Shown here in pieces: positions 25,339 through 34,047 of a DNA stretch of 64,000 bases. This stretch comes from Amycolatopsis rifamycinica (GTDB lineage: Bacteria > Actinomycetota > Actinomycetes > Mycobacteriales > Pseudonocardiaceae). The position numbers and the translations under genes are program-made. The notes beneath the pieces are model-generated. The model was not told where the DNA came from and did not search any database. It was given only the letters and a program-made list of their open reading frames with translations. The first letter of the stretch is position 1. Each line of letters starts with the position of its first letter. The stretch spans positions 62,001 to 126,000 of the forward strand of contig NZ_JMQI01000024.1 of assembly GCF_000695625.1 (NCBI RefSeq). Reading direction: 5' to 3'.

Positions 25339-26781
25339 ATGACCGGAGAACTGCCGGACGTCCGGCTCGGGGTGTCCCGCGGGCTCACCTACGGGATCCA
25401 CACCGAGCCGGAGGTGTTCATGCCGGTCGTGCGGGAGCTGGGTGCCCGCACCATCCGCGTGTACCTGTACTGGTCGCAGATCGAGCCCGAGCCGGACCGG
25501 TTCACCTGGGCCGCCGTCGACGCCATGCTGGCGCAGATGACCGACGCGGACGAGGTCTGGGTCACCGTGTACACCACGTCCACCTGGGCGACGCGGCACC
25601 CGAACCCGACGCTGCCCGCCTCCCCCGCCCGGGACCCGGCCCGGTACCGGCGGTTCCTGCGGGCGCTGGTCGCGCGGTGCCGCGGCCGGGTCCGGTTCTG
25701 GCAGTGCGACAACGAGCCGTGCGTGGAGTTCCTCTGGAACGGCTCCGCCGAGGACTACCTCGCGCACCTCGAGGTCTTCGCCGAGGTCGTGCGCGAGACC
25801 GACCCCCGGGCGCTGGTCGTCGTCGGCGGTGTCCCGCCGGACGCGCTGCCGGTCGAGGGCGAGGAGGTCGACGACGAGGCCGTGGCCTGCTTCGAGACGA
25901 TCGTCTCCGGCGGCGGCGCCTGCTTCGACGTGTTCGACGTCCACCCCTACGGCGACCCCTACCTCATCCCGGCGGTCGTGGCCGCCGCGCACCGGCTGCT
26001 GGCCGAGCACGGCTCGGCCAAGCCGGTCGTGCTCGGCGAGTACAACGGCCCTTTCCCGTTCGCGCTCCCCCAGCTCCGGCCCCGCCTGGTGGGTCTCTGG
26101 TCGGGTGTCGGGGCCGCCGAGGCGGCCGAGGCGGCGGCCGGGCCGGCCGACGACCGCGAGCAGGAGTGGCAGGCGACGGGCGAGCCCGCGATGGTCGCGC
26201 TCTACCGGCGGATGGCGGTGATGCCGCCGTTGCTGCAGATGTTCATGGCCGGCTGTGCCCCGGAGCTGGCGGACAAGCGCCACCGCTGGAACTGCCGCGA
26301 CCTGGTGGTGCGCAACCTGCTGGCCCTGGCGGCCGGCGTGCGCCGCACGGTGTGCTGGCAGCTCGGCCCGGACCACCCCGGTCCGCGCAACCCGTACCAG
26401 GTGATGGAGCTGCTGTTCGGCAAGTTCGACCTGGTGGGCTACGAGAACGGCCGCCTCGGCCGCCGCCACCCGGCCGGTGAGACCTTGGCGCTGCTGACCG
26501 GCCGCCTCGGCGACGTCCGGCACGTCGCCGAGGTCGACGTGCCCGGCGACGCGAACCTGTACGTGTTCGAAGTGGACCGCACCGGCCGCGGCCCGCTGCT
26601 GGTCGCCTGGCGCCGAGGCGACGACTTCGACGGCGAGGACGAACCGCCGACCCCGTTCGAGTGCGCCTGGACCGCGTCCGACGCGCGGGCGACGGACGCT
26701 CTGGGCCGGCCGGTCCCCGTCGAAGTGCGGGCCGGCCGTCTCCGCGTTCCGGTGTCGCTGACTCCGGTCTTCGTCGAGTAA
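25339..26781 (+). CDS. Clan GH-A glycoside hydrolase, cytoplasmic
   Basis: 480 residues with a TIM-barrel glycosidase pattern: RVYLYWSQIEPEPDRFTW at strand 2, acid/base E126 in WQCDNEPC, nucleophile E234 in VLGEYN. No signal peptide or lipobox. It resembles beta-galactosidase/GH39-like enzymes without matching one family clearly. In the same operon as two glycosyltransferases, it could trim an inactive glycoside during self-protection, proofread the glycan or remodel it. GGAGGAAG precedes ATG 25339. The region 245-270 carries an Ala/Glu-rich insert. Confidence 0.75.
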   Translation: MTGELPDVRLGVSRGLTYGIHTEPEVFMPVVRELGARTIRVYLYWSQIEPEPDRFTWAAVDAMLAQMTDADEVWVTVYTTSTWATRHPNPTLPASPARDPARYRRFLRALVARCRGRVRFWQCDNEPCVEFLWNGSAEDYLAHLEVFAEVVRETDPRALVVVGGVPPDALPVEGEEVDDEAVACFETIVSGGGACFDVFDVHPYGDPYLIPAVVAAAHRLLAEHGSAKPVVLGEYNGPFPFALPQLRPRLVGLWSGVGAAEAAEAAAGPADDREQEWQATGEPAMVALYRRMAVMPPLLQMFMAGCAPELADKRHRWNCRDLVVRNLLALAAGVRRTVCWQLGPDHPGPRNPYQVMELLFGKFDLVGYENGRLGRRHPAGETLALLTGRLGDVRHVAEVDVPGDANLYVFEVDRTGRGPLLVAWRRGDDFDGEDEPPTPFECAWTASDARATDALGRPVPVEVRAGRLRVPVSLTPVFVE

Positions 26782-26804
26782 GCGGTCGGTGAGAACGAGT
26801 CGGC

Positions 26805-27183
26805 GTGTCGTCGTTGCCCGGCCGGCGGCGTTTCCGCTACCCGGGCCGCAGGCGCGCCGACGACCGCGCTGCGCTGGAAGGCAACCTGTCCGTGATCCGC
26901 ACCGGCATCGGCTGGAACCGCCTGCCGCCGCAAGCTTGGTTCGAAGCACCACCTGATCACCGACGCCCACGGCACCCGCCCGCGGCATCACCCCGGTCAT
27001 CGCCCGCCGGCGTCGAGCACGGCTCCGGGTTCGGCACTGTCCGCTGGCCGGTCGAACGCACCTTCGCGTGGTTCACGAACTTCCGCCGCCCGCGCATCCG
27101 CACCGAACGACGAGCCGCGTGCACCAAGCCATCCTCAGCCTGGCCTGCTTCGTCATCCGCCTCCGCGAACTCACTCTGAACTG
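26805..27183 (+). pseudogene. IS5-family transposase remnant
   Basis: Pieces of one transposase survive in shifting frames: RYPGRRRADDRAALEG and RTGIGWNRLPP (N-terminal), SKHHLITDAHGT (core, other frame), then VEHGSGFGTVRWPVERTFAWF and RIRTERRA (catalytic Glu region), ending HQAILSLACFVIRLREL. The middle third, including the first catalytic Asp residues, is mostly deleted. No inverted ends were identified. It marks past insertion at the end of the plus-strand operon. Confidence 0.75.
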
Positions 27184-27209
27184 ACCCCTGAGCCCGCCGG
27201 ACACACCGG

Positions 27210-27239
27210 AAACCCACCGAGGCGCACCCCGGTGGGTTT
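27210..27239. terminator. Bidirectional terminator
   Basis: AAACCCACCG and CGGTGGGTTT form a perfect 10-bp stem with a 10-base loop; TTTT follows on the plus strand and a run of A precedes it for the minus strand. It separates the plus-strand operon and transposase remnant from the end of the minus-strand exporter gene. Confidence 0.8.
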
Positions 27240-27253
27240 TCGGCGTTGCCCGC

Positions 27254-29092
27254 TCACCCCACGGCGGTCTGCTCGGCATCGTCGGAGACCAGCAGCTGCG
27301 TGGTGGCCAGCTCGTTGTACAGCGGGTCGGTCTTGACCAGCTCGTGGTGCGTCCCTACCGCGCGCACCTTTCCCGCGTCCAGCACGACGATCCGGTCCGC
27401 CTGGACCACCGTGGACAGCCGGTGCGCGACGACGACCACCGTGAGCTCGCGCGCCGCCTCGGCGACCGTCTCCCGCAGGGCCAGCTCGTTGACCGCGTCC
27501 AGCTGTGAGGTCACCTCGTCGAGCAGCAGCAGCCGCGGGCGGCGCAGCAACGCCCGTGCCACCGCGACCCGCTGCCGCTCGCCGCCGGACAGGGTGTTGC
27601 CGCGGTGGCCGACCGCCGTGTCGACGCCGTCCGGGAGCTTGTCGACCAGGCTGTCGAGGCGGGTCTGCCGCAGCACGCGCTCGATGTCCGCCTCGTCGGC
27701 GTGCGGGACGCCGATCAGCAGGTTCTCGCGCAGCGTGCCGGCCAGCACCGGGGCGTCCTGCTCGACGTAGCCGATGGACGCGCGCAGCAGGTACAGCGGC
27801 CAGTCGCGGACGTCGTGGCCGTCCAGCAGGATCCGCCCGCCGTCCGGCTCGTAGAACCGTTCCAGCAGCGCGAAGACCGTGGACTTGCCCGCGCCCGAGG
27901 GGCCCACCAGCGCGGTGATGCCGCCGGCGGGAACGTCGAACGTCACCTCGTGGTGCACCAGCGGCTCGGTGCCCGGGTACCGGAAGGCCACCTCGCGGAA
28001 GCTGACCGACGCCGGCGTCTTGTCCGCCGGGTCGCCGCCCGCGAAGCCGTTGCCGCCCGCGATCCGGGCCAGCTCCGCCTCCGGTTTCGGCTCGACCTCC
28101 AGCTGCTGCACCTCGTGGATGCGCCGCGCGGACGCCAGCCCCGCGCTGAGGTTGGACGCCGCCTCGAGCAGCGACCCGACCGGTTCCAGGAGGTAGAACA
28201 GGTACAGCAGGAAGGCCACCAGGGTGCCGATCTCGATCTCGCCGGTCGCGACCCGGGCGCCCCCGATGCCCAGCACGGCCAGGAACGACACGTGGATCGC
28301 CAGCGTGGCGCACGCCCCGACCAGCCCGTGCAGCCACGCGAGCCGCACGCCGTACTTCCACGCCGTGGTCGTCGCGTCGACGGCCCGGGCCTCCTCCCGC
28401 GGCTCCAGCCCGGCCGCCTTGATCATCCGGAAGGCGCCGAGCGACCGCTCCAGGGTGCTGCTGATCTCGCCGACGGCCTTCTGGACCCGCTCGTTGTACC
28501 GCGAGAAGAACGGCACCACCAGTCCGATGAGGATGCCGGCGAAGACCAGCACCCCCAGCGTCACCAGCACCAGGACCGGGTCCATCAGGAACATCATGGT
28601 GAGGATGGCGATGAACATCAGCAGGCCGCGGCCCGAGTCGACCAGCGCCTGGCTCGCCACCTCCCGCAGCAGCGTCGTGTCCGCGGTGACGCGGGACATC
28701 AGGTCACCGGGCGCGAACTTGGCCGTCTGCGGGAGGCGCAGCCACAGGATCCGGCTGACCAGACGGCGCCGGGAGTCCCGGACCACCGATTCGGCACTGC
28801 GCCCGAGCAGGTACGAGCCGACGGTGGTGATCAGGGCGCCGAGCAGCACGGCGCCGGTCAGCAGGATGATCGGGCCGGTCACGGCGCGGCCGTCGGACAG
28901 CGAGTCGATGAGCTGCTTGGTCACCACCGGCTGGACCAGCCCGATCAGGCTGCCGATCGTGCTGAGCACCCCGCCCGCCACCACCAGCCCGCGGTAGGGC
29001 CGGATGTAGGACAGCAGCTCCCGCCACGCCGACAGCTTGAGCACCGCACCGCCCTCGGTTCCGGTCCCCGCCGCCGTCTTGCTCGTTGTCAC
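27254..29092 (-). CDS. ABC exporter, fused membrane and ATP-binding domains
   Basis: 612 residues: about six membrane helices in the first 320, then an ATPase domain with Walker A GPSGAGKST, signature LSGGERQR and Walker B LLLLDEVTSQLDA. This is the type IV (MsbA/MdlB) exporter plan; it would work as a homodimer. GTG 29092 overlaps the ammonia-lyase stop (GTGA) and GGAGG stands upstream, so it is translated with the cluster's biosynthetic genes. Likely role is export of the product and self-resistance. Both catalytic sites look intact. Confidence 0.92.
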   Translation of the reverse strand: MTTSKTAAGTGTEGGAVLKLSAWRELLSYIRPYRGLVVAGGVLSTIGSLIGLVQPVVTKQLIDSLSDGRAVTGPIILLTGAVLLGALITTVGSYLLGRSAESVVRDSRRRLVSRILWLRLPQTAKFAPGDLMSRVTADTTLLREVASQALVDSGRGLLMFIAILTMMFLMDPVLVLVTLGVLVFAGILIGLVVPFFSRYNERVQKAVGEISSTLERSLGAFRMIKAAGLEPREEARAVDATTTAWKYGVRLAWLHGLVGACATLAIHVSFLAVLGIGGARVATGEIEIGTLVAFLLYLFYLLEPVGSLLEAASNLSAGLASARRIHEVQQLEVEPKPEAELARIAGGNGFAGGDPADKTPASVSFREVAFRYPGTEPLVHHEVTFDVPAGGITALVGPSGAGKSTVFALLERFYEPDGGRILLDGHDVRDWPLYLLRASIGYVEQDAPVLAGTLRENLLIGVPHADEADIERVLRQTRLDSLVDKLPDGVDTAVGHRGNTLSGGERQRVAVARALLRRPRLLLLDEVTSQLDAVNELALRETVAEAARELTVVVVAHRLSTVVQADRIVVLDAGKVRAVGTHHELVKTDPLYNELATTQLLVSDDAEQTAVG

Positions 29093-30603
29093 CTGGCACC
29101 TCCTGGCGTTGCCGACGTGGTCGTCCGATCCGGCGGAGCCGCCGCGGCCCGGGACAGCAGCCGCGCCGCGGCGCGCACCTCACCGGCCATCGGCCGGTCG
29201 GCCCCCAGGGGCGGGGAAAGCTCCGCCAGCGCCGCCCACGGCGGCGCGGTTCCCGCGTCCCGGCCCAGCGCCGCGGTCAGCTGGGCGACGCCGACCGCGA
29301 GCGAACCGACGGCCAGCCAGGCCAGCTCGGCGGCTTCGGCGACCGCGTTGGCGCCGTTGAGCGCCATCGGCACGTGGTCCTGGTTCCAGCCGTTGGTGGG
29401 CAGGCTCGTCAGCGAGGCCGGGTAGACGTGCTGCCGGATCCTGGCGACGAACGACGTCGCGCTCAGCTGCACGCCGGCGAGGCCGCAGCCCCGGCCGGGA
29501 CGCGGGGTGAGCATCGGCGGCAGCCCGCCGTTGGTCGCCGGGTCGCAGAGCATGGCGAGCTGGCGCTCGGCGAGGTAGGCCACCTGGTGCAGCACCAGCC
29601 CGGTCTGGTCGGAGCAGAAGCCGACCGGCATCGCGTGGAAGTTGCCGCCGTGCAGGACGGCTCCTTCGTAGGTGAGCGGGTTGTCGGTGCAGCCCTCGGC
29701 TTCGCGCAGCAGCACCTCGCCGGCGAACCGGAGCTGGTCCAGCGCCGCCCCGAGCACCTGCGGGGCGCAGCGCAGGCTGTAGGGCTCCTGCAGCGGCCGG
29801 TGCGGGGACCGTCCGGCGCCTTCGGACAGCTCGCGGCGCACCCAGCCGGCCACCTCGGCCTGCCCCCGCTGGCCGCGGGCCACCGCGACACCGGGGTGGT
29901 ACGGCTCGGGGTTCACCCCGAGCAGCTCCGCCACCCGGCCGGTCAGCAGCGCCACGGCCCGCACGAGCCGCACCGTCGAGTCCTGGTTGAGGAGGGCGAC
30001 GGCGAGGCTCGCCCCGGTACCGTTGACGAACGCGAGCGCCTCGCGGACCGGCCACTGGACGGGCTCGGCGCCCAGGTCCGCGAGCACCAGCTCGGCCGGC
30101 TTCACCGACCAGTCGCCTTCGCCGTCCCGCACCCAGGCCTCACCCGCCCCCGCGAAGGTCTGCGCGGCGTACGCGAGCGGCTGCAGGTCACCGCTCGCGC
30201 TCACGGTGCCTTCCCGGGGGATCGCCGGGACGAAGCCCCGGTTCCACAGGTTCGCGAGCCGCCGCCAGAACTCCGGCGAAACGGCGGAGTAGCCCTTGCG
30301 CATGCTCTCCAGCCGCAGCCGGACGATCAGCCGGCAGGCCTCGGGCGCCAGCGGGCGCCCCTGGCCGGTGCCGAGGTGGGCGAGCAGGCTGCTGCCCTGC
30401 TCCGCTTCGGACTCCGCGGAAAACCACACCAGTGGCCCGAATCCCTGGGTGAGGCCGTAGATCGACTGCCCCGCCGCGAGCGCTTTGCCGACGGTGTCCG
30501 CACTCGCCCGCATCCGCTCGAGGTCGGCCTCGTCGCACTCGTCGAGCCGGGCTCCCGGGTGCGTCCCACGGACCAGCTCGGCCAGCCGCCGCTGCGCGCT
30601 CAT
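29089..30603 (-). CDS. MIO-type aromatic amino acid ammonia-lyase, predicted tyrosine-active
   Basis: 504 residues. The MIO cofactor triad ASG is at 136-138 (TVSASGDLQPL); the catalytic Tyr loop is YGLTQGFGPL from Y49; NGTGASLAVALLNQD, GCTDNPL and GGNFHAMPVGF are conserved active-site segments. The selectivity pair is H76-L77 (SLLAHLGTG), matching the His-Leu of bacterial tyrosine ammonia-lyases rather than Phe-Leu of PAL. Expected product is 4-coumarate; a tyrosine aminomutase is possible. ATG 30603 lies 14 bp after the AMP-ligase stop, so coumarate is probably activated at once. Confidence 0.85.
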   Translation of the reverse strand: MSAQRRLAELVRGTHPGARLDECDEADLERMRASADTVGKALAAGQSIYGLTQGFGPLVWFSAESEAEQGSSLLAHLGTGQGRPLAPEACRLIVRLRLESMRKGYSAVSPEFWRRLANLWNRGFVPAIPREGTVSASGDLQPLAYAAQTFAGAGEAWVRDGEGDWSVKPAELVLADLGAEPVQWPVREALAFVNGTGASLAVALLNQDSTVRLVRAVALLTGRVAELLGVNPEPYHPGVAVARGQRGQAEVAGWVRRELSEGAGRSPHRPLQEPYSLRCAPQVLGAALDQLRFAGEVLLREAEGCTDNPLTYEGAVLHGGNFHAMPVGFCSDQTGLVLHQVAYLAERQLAMLCDPATNGGLPPMLTPRPGRGCGLAGVQLSATSFVARIRQHVYPASLTSLPTNGWNQDHVPMALNGANAVAEAAELAWLAVGSLAVGVAQLTAALGRDAGTAPPWAALAELSPPLGADRPMAGEVRAAARLLSRAAAAPPDRTTTSATPGGAR

Positions 30604-30617
30604 CCCCCGGACCGCTC

Positions 30618-31715
30618 TCACCTGGCCGGTCCGTCGGTGCCGGCCGGGCGCACCCGCCGCGTCTTGCCGGTGTCCGTGCGGTCGATCCGGTCGCGCACGA
30701 GCACCTTCCGCGGCTGCACCCCCAGGTGCCGGCGCACCGCCTGGACGTCGACGTCGTGCCCGGCTTCCGGCACGACGTGCACGTCGACGTGCTCCCCGGT
30801 CAGGTCGTCCGCCACCGGGACGAGCGCCAGATCCGCGCACCGCACCACGGCCCGCAGGGACCGCTCGAGCTCGTCGAGGTCCAGCCGGCGGCCGTTGACC
30901 TTGACCAGGCTGCTCCGCCTGCCCACGAAGGCGAACGCCCGGTCGCCGACCGGCCGCACGAAGTCGTCCATCGTCAGCACGGCCGGCGGTGGTTGGCCCG
31001 GGACGGCGGCCAGCCGCGGTCCGGCGATCCGGAGCGGCACCTCGGCCGCGGTGTCCTTTTCGGACAGCAGACGGACGTCGCCGAACAGTTCCCACGGCGG
31101 GTTCCCGCCCGTCCACCCGCGTTGGGCGACCCCTCCGGTCTCCGTCGAGCCGAAGACCTCGGTGACGCTGACGCGGTCCGGGCCCGCCGCGGCGAGGAAA
31201 CCGGCGGCGGAGGCGGGCAGCGTCGCCGTGCTGTGCAGGACGGCGACGTGGTCCATCGAACGGACCCAGGAAACGTTGCGGCGCAGCAGGGCGAACACCC
31301 ACGGGATCGCCGGCACCGCCCACCGCGTGTGCCCCTCGTCCGGCATCGGCCCGAACAGGTCCGGCCGGTACCACACCGGAATCCCGAGCCGGGCCGGCAC
31401 GAGCACGGTCGCCAGCAGGCCGAAGATGTGCTGTGGCGGGACGAAGGACAGCACCGCCTCCGGACGGCGCGGCCGCAGCAGGTCCGCCAGCAGGCCCGCT
31501 TCGGCCCACACCTGGGCGAAGGACCGGCGCCAGACCCGGCCGGGGCCGGTGGTGCCGGAGGTGCGCAGGTCCACCGGGTCCGGGAACACCCGCCGCGCGA
31601 GGGCTTCGGCGTCGAGTCCGGGCGAGTCCCAGCGGACGAGCCAGGGCCGGTCCGCGATCCGCGGCGCGGCCAGGTCCGCCGAGAGCAGCTCGGCCGGCGT
31701 CAGTTCGGTCCACAT
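30618..31715 (-). CDS. Short AMP-dependent aryl-acid ligase
   Basis: 365 residues, against 500 or more for typical ANL enzymes: the usual N-terminal 120-150 residues are missing. Core motifs remain: RTSGTTGPGRVWRR (A3, with Arg where Lys is usual), FGSTETGG (A5), FVGRRSSLVKVNGRRLDLDEL (A8) and RTDTGKTRR with the A10 lysine. It should adenylate the coumarate made by the adjacent lyase and load it on the free ACP or CoA. ATG 31715 after GAGGAG. The truncation is natural, since the start and RBS are clean and the preceding gene is intact. Confidence 0.82.
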   Translation of the reverse strand: MWTELTPAELLSADLAAPRIADRPWLVRWDSPGLDAEALARRVFPDPVDLRTSGTTGPGRVWRRSFAQVWAEAGLLADLLRPRRPEAVLSFVPPQHIFGLLATVLVPARLGIPVWYRPDLFGPMPDEGHTRWAVPAIPWVFALLRRNVSWVRSMDHVAVLHSTATLPASAAGFLAAAGPDRVSVTEVFGSTETGGVAQRGWTGGNPPWELFGDVRLLSEKDTAAEVPLRIAGPRLAAVPGQPPPAVLTMDDFVRPVGDRAFAFVGRRSSLVKVNGRRLDLDELERSLRAVVRCADLALVPVADDLTGEHVDVHVVPEAGHDVDVQAVRRHLGVQPRKVLVRDRIDRTDTGKTRRVRPAGTDGPAR

Positions 31716-31763
31716 GGGGCACTCCTCGGCGGGGGGGAAGGTTCGGCGGGCGCGGATTCCGGC

Positions 31764-31779
31764 GTCCCGCCGGCGGGAC
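31764..31779. promoter_or_regulatory. Cluster palindrome, copy 2: GTCCCGCCGGCGGGAC
   Basis: Identical to the site at 21335. It lies in the 70-base space between the nucleotidyltransferase and AMP-ligase genes, 48 bases before the ligase start. An internal operator or an RNA hairpin separating sugar and acyl genes would both fit. Confidence 0.58.
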
Positions 31780-31785
31780 GACGTC

Positions 31786-32667
31786 CTACGCGCGGCCGGC
31801 GGACGATCTCGCGACGTCCATCACGTAGCGACCATACTGGGTCTTTTCCATTCTGCGGCCCAGCTCGTGGCATTCGTCGGCGGTGATGAACCCCATGCGC
31901 AGCGCGATTTCCTCGAGGCAGGCCACGCGGACGCCCTGGCGGTTTTCCAGCACCTGGACGTACTGCCCCGCTTCGAGCAGCGACTGGGGCGTGCCCGCGT
32001 CGAGCCAGGTGAACCCGCGGCCGAGCGTGGCCAGGCGCGCCCGCCCCGCTTCCAGGTAGACCCGGTTGACGTCGGTGATCTCCAGTTCGCCGCGCGCCGA
32101 AGGCCGGATACCCCGCGCGATTTCGACGACGTCCGCGTCGTGGAAATACAGGCCGGTGACCGCGTTGTCCGACCGCGGCCGCGCCGGTTTCTCTTCGATC
32201 GAAACGAGCCGGCCGCGTTCGTCGACCTCGGCGATCCCGTAGCGTTCGGGGTCGGAAACGGGATAGCCGAACAGCGTGCAGCCGTCCAGGTTCTTGCGCG
32301 TGTCGCGCAGCAGGCTGCCGAACCCGGCGCCGTGGAAGATGTTGTCGCCGAGCACGAGCGCGCAATCGTCGCCGGCGAGGTGGCCGGCGCCGACGAGGAA
32401 CGCGTCGGCGATGCCCCGCGGCTCCGGCTGCTCGGCGTAGCTCAGGTTGAGCCCGAGCTGCGCGCCGTCGCCGAACAGGGCGTGCAACGACGGCAGGCTG
32501 CCCGGCGTCGAGATGATCAGGATGTCCTGGATCCCGGCCAGCATCAGCACCGACAGCGGGTAGTACACCATCGGCTTGTCGTAGACCGGGAGCAGCTGTT
32601 TCGAGGTGGCGAGGGTGAGCGGGTGCAGGCGGGTGCCACTGCCGCCCGCCAGGACGATGCCTTTCAT
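31786..32667 (-). CDS. rmlA: Glucose-1-phosphate thymidylyltransferase (RmlA)
   Basis: 293 residues, full length. GGSGTRLHPLTLATSKQLLPVYDKP is the nucleotide loop and LVLGDNIFHGAGF and SIEEKPARPRSDNAVTGLYF are the Mg and sugar-phosphate sites. It makes dTDP-glucose from glucose-1-phosphate and dTTP, the first step of the cluster's sugar pathway, which is otherwise on the far side of the locus. ATG 32667. It follows a glycosyltransferase gene by 43 bp in the minus-strand operon. Confidence 0.95.
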   Translation of the reverse strand: MKGIVLAGGSGTRLHPLTLATSKQLLPVYDKPMVYYPLSVLMLAGIQDILIISTPGSLPSLHALFGDGAQLGLNLSYAEQPEPRGIADAFLVGAGHLAGDDCALVLGDNIFHGAGFGSLLRDTRKNLDGCTLFGYPVSDPERYGIAEVDERGRLVSIEEKPARPRSDNAVTGLYFHDADVVEIARGIRPSARGELEITDVNRVYLEAGRARLATLGRGFTWLDAGTPQSLLEAGQYVQVLENRQGVRVACLEEIALRMGFITADECHELGRRMEKTQYGRYVMDVARSSAGRA

Positions 32668-32710
32668 CGGAAAGCTCCCTTCGGCCGGCGTCGCCGGCTC
32701 GGTGAATCCG

Positions 32711-33991
32711 TCAGCGGTAGCCGGCCACGACCTTTTCCAGGTCCGGCACCAGTTCGGCGGGTGACGGCAGCGCGGTCATCTCGTCCCGCACCCGGTGTGC
32801 GCCCCGCCGGAAGGACGGCTCGTCCAGCAGCCGCGTCACCAGCTCGCGCACCCGGTCCCCGGTGGCCTCGGCCATCGGCACCGCGAGCCCGGCACCGCGG
32901 TCGGCGATCCGGGCGGCGAACGGCGGTTCGTCGAACCGCTCCGGCACCGACAGCGGCGGGACGCCGTAGTAGAGCGTCGTGCACAGCGTGCCGAACCCGG
33001 CGTGGTGCACGGCCGCCGCGCAGCTCGGCAGCAGCGCGTGCAGCGGCACGGACGGCACCACGGTGGTGTTGGCGGGGACCCGGAGGTCCCGGTGGCCCGG
33101 TTCCCCCGCCGTCGCCACCACTTCGACGTCGAGACCGGCGAGCGAGTCGACGAGTTCCTGCATGCCGAGGCCGTGTCCCCCGAAGTGCTCGCCGGCGGTC
33201 ACGCCGAGGGTGACCGCCACCCGCGGCCGGTCCGGCGCGCGCCGCAGCCAGGAGGGCACGACCGAAGGACCGTTGTACGGCAGGAAACGCAGGCGCAGGT
33301 AGTGCAGGTCGGCGGTCATCCGCAGGGTGTCGGGCAGCTGGTCGACGGTGAACTGCCCGACGGCCAGGTCCTCGCTGAACCGGCCGCCGTGCTTGCCGAT
33401 CCGCGCGTCGAGCCACTCGGCGAGCGGGTCGGAACCCTCCCCCGGCGGCCGCGTTTCCCGGTACCGGTCACGGGTGACGCCGAAGATGTCCATTCCGGAC
33501 AGAAGGCGGCCGTGCGCCGCGCCGCACAGCTTGGCCGCGACGGCGCCCGCGTAACTGTTGGGCTCCCAGAGGACCAGGTCCGGCTGCCACCACCCGGCGA
33601 ACCCGGCCAGGTCGTCGACCATGGTGTTGTTGACGAGTTTGTACCAGGTGCGCACGAGGCGGTCGTACATCGTGTCGAGATCGTCCCAGCCGAGCCGCTC
33701 CGGCGCGTGCTCGACCAGGTCGAACGGCAGGATCCGGGTCCCGCGGACGGCGGCGTGGGTATCCGGGTCGACCTCGGCGAACCGCCCGCTGAGAAAACGG
33801 CCGACGCTGCGCCACAACCGGTGGTCCCGCCCGACGGGGACGGCGGTCAGCCCGGCCCCGGCGACGACGCCGGCCAGCTCGGGCTGGCCGGCGACCCGGA
33901 CTTCGTGCCCGGCCGAACGCAATGCCCACGCGAGCGGGACCATCGGATAGAAATGGGACCTCGCCGCGTAGGTGACGAAAAGAACCCGCAT
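32711..33991 (-). CDS. Activator-dependent-family glycosyltransferase, copy 3
   Basis: 426 residues with the same plan as the two plus-strand copies: MRVLFVTYAARSHFYPMVPL, AVGQFTVDQLPDTLRMT and AAVHHAGFGTLCTTLYYGVPP. It starts the minus-strand operon that continues with rmlA, AMP ligase, ammonia lyase and exporter. Three paralogous transferases predict at least three glycosyl transfers, or alternative donors. ATG 33991 has a GAGAGGA site just upstream. Confidence 0.9.
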   Translation of the reverse strand: MRVLFVTYAARSHFYPMVPLAWALRSAGHEVRVAGQPELAGVVAGAGLTAVPVGRDHRLWRSVGRFLSGRFAEVDPDTHAAVRGTRILPFDLVEHAPERLGWDDLDTMYDRLVRTWYKLVNNTMVDDLAGFAGWWQPDLVLWEPNSYAGAVAAKLCGAAHGRLLSGMDIFGVTRDRYRETRPPGEGSDPLAEWLDARIGKHGGRFSEDLAVGQFTVDQLPDTLRMTADLHYLRLRFLPYNGPSVVPSWLRRAPDRPRVAVTLGVTAGEHFGGHGLGMQELVDSLAGLDVEVVATAGEPGHRDLRVPANTTVVPSVPLHALLPSCAAAVHHAGFGTLCTTLYYGVPPLSVPERFDEPPFAARIADRGAGLAVPMAEATGDRVRELVTRLLDEPSFRRGAHRVRDEMTALPSPAELVPDLEKVVAGYR

Positions 33992-34047
33992 GGATTTCCT
34001 CTCACGGATATGCCAGCCGGAAAGGCCTCCATCACGGAGACGATTTC

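Noticed and set aside
30618..31715. N-terminally truncated pseudogene call for the AMP ligase
   Set aside because: Start codon, ribosome site, all later motifs and operon spacing are intact, so a naturally short enzyme is more likely.
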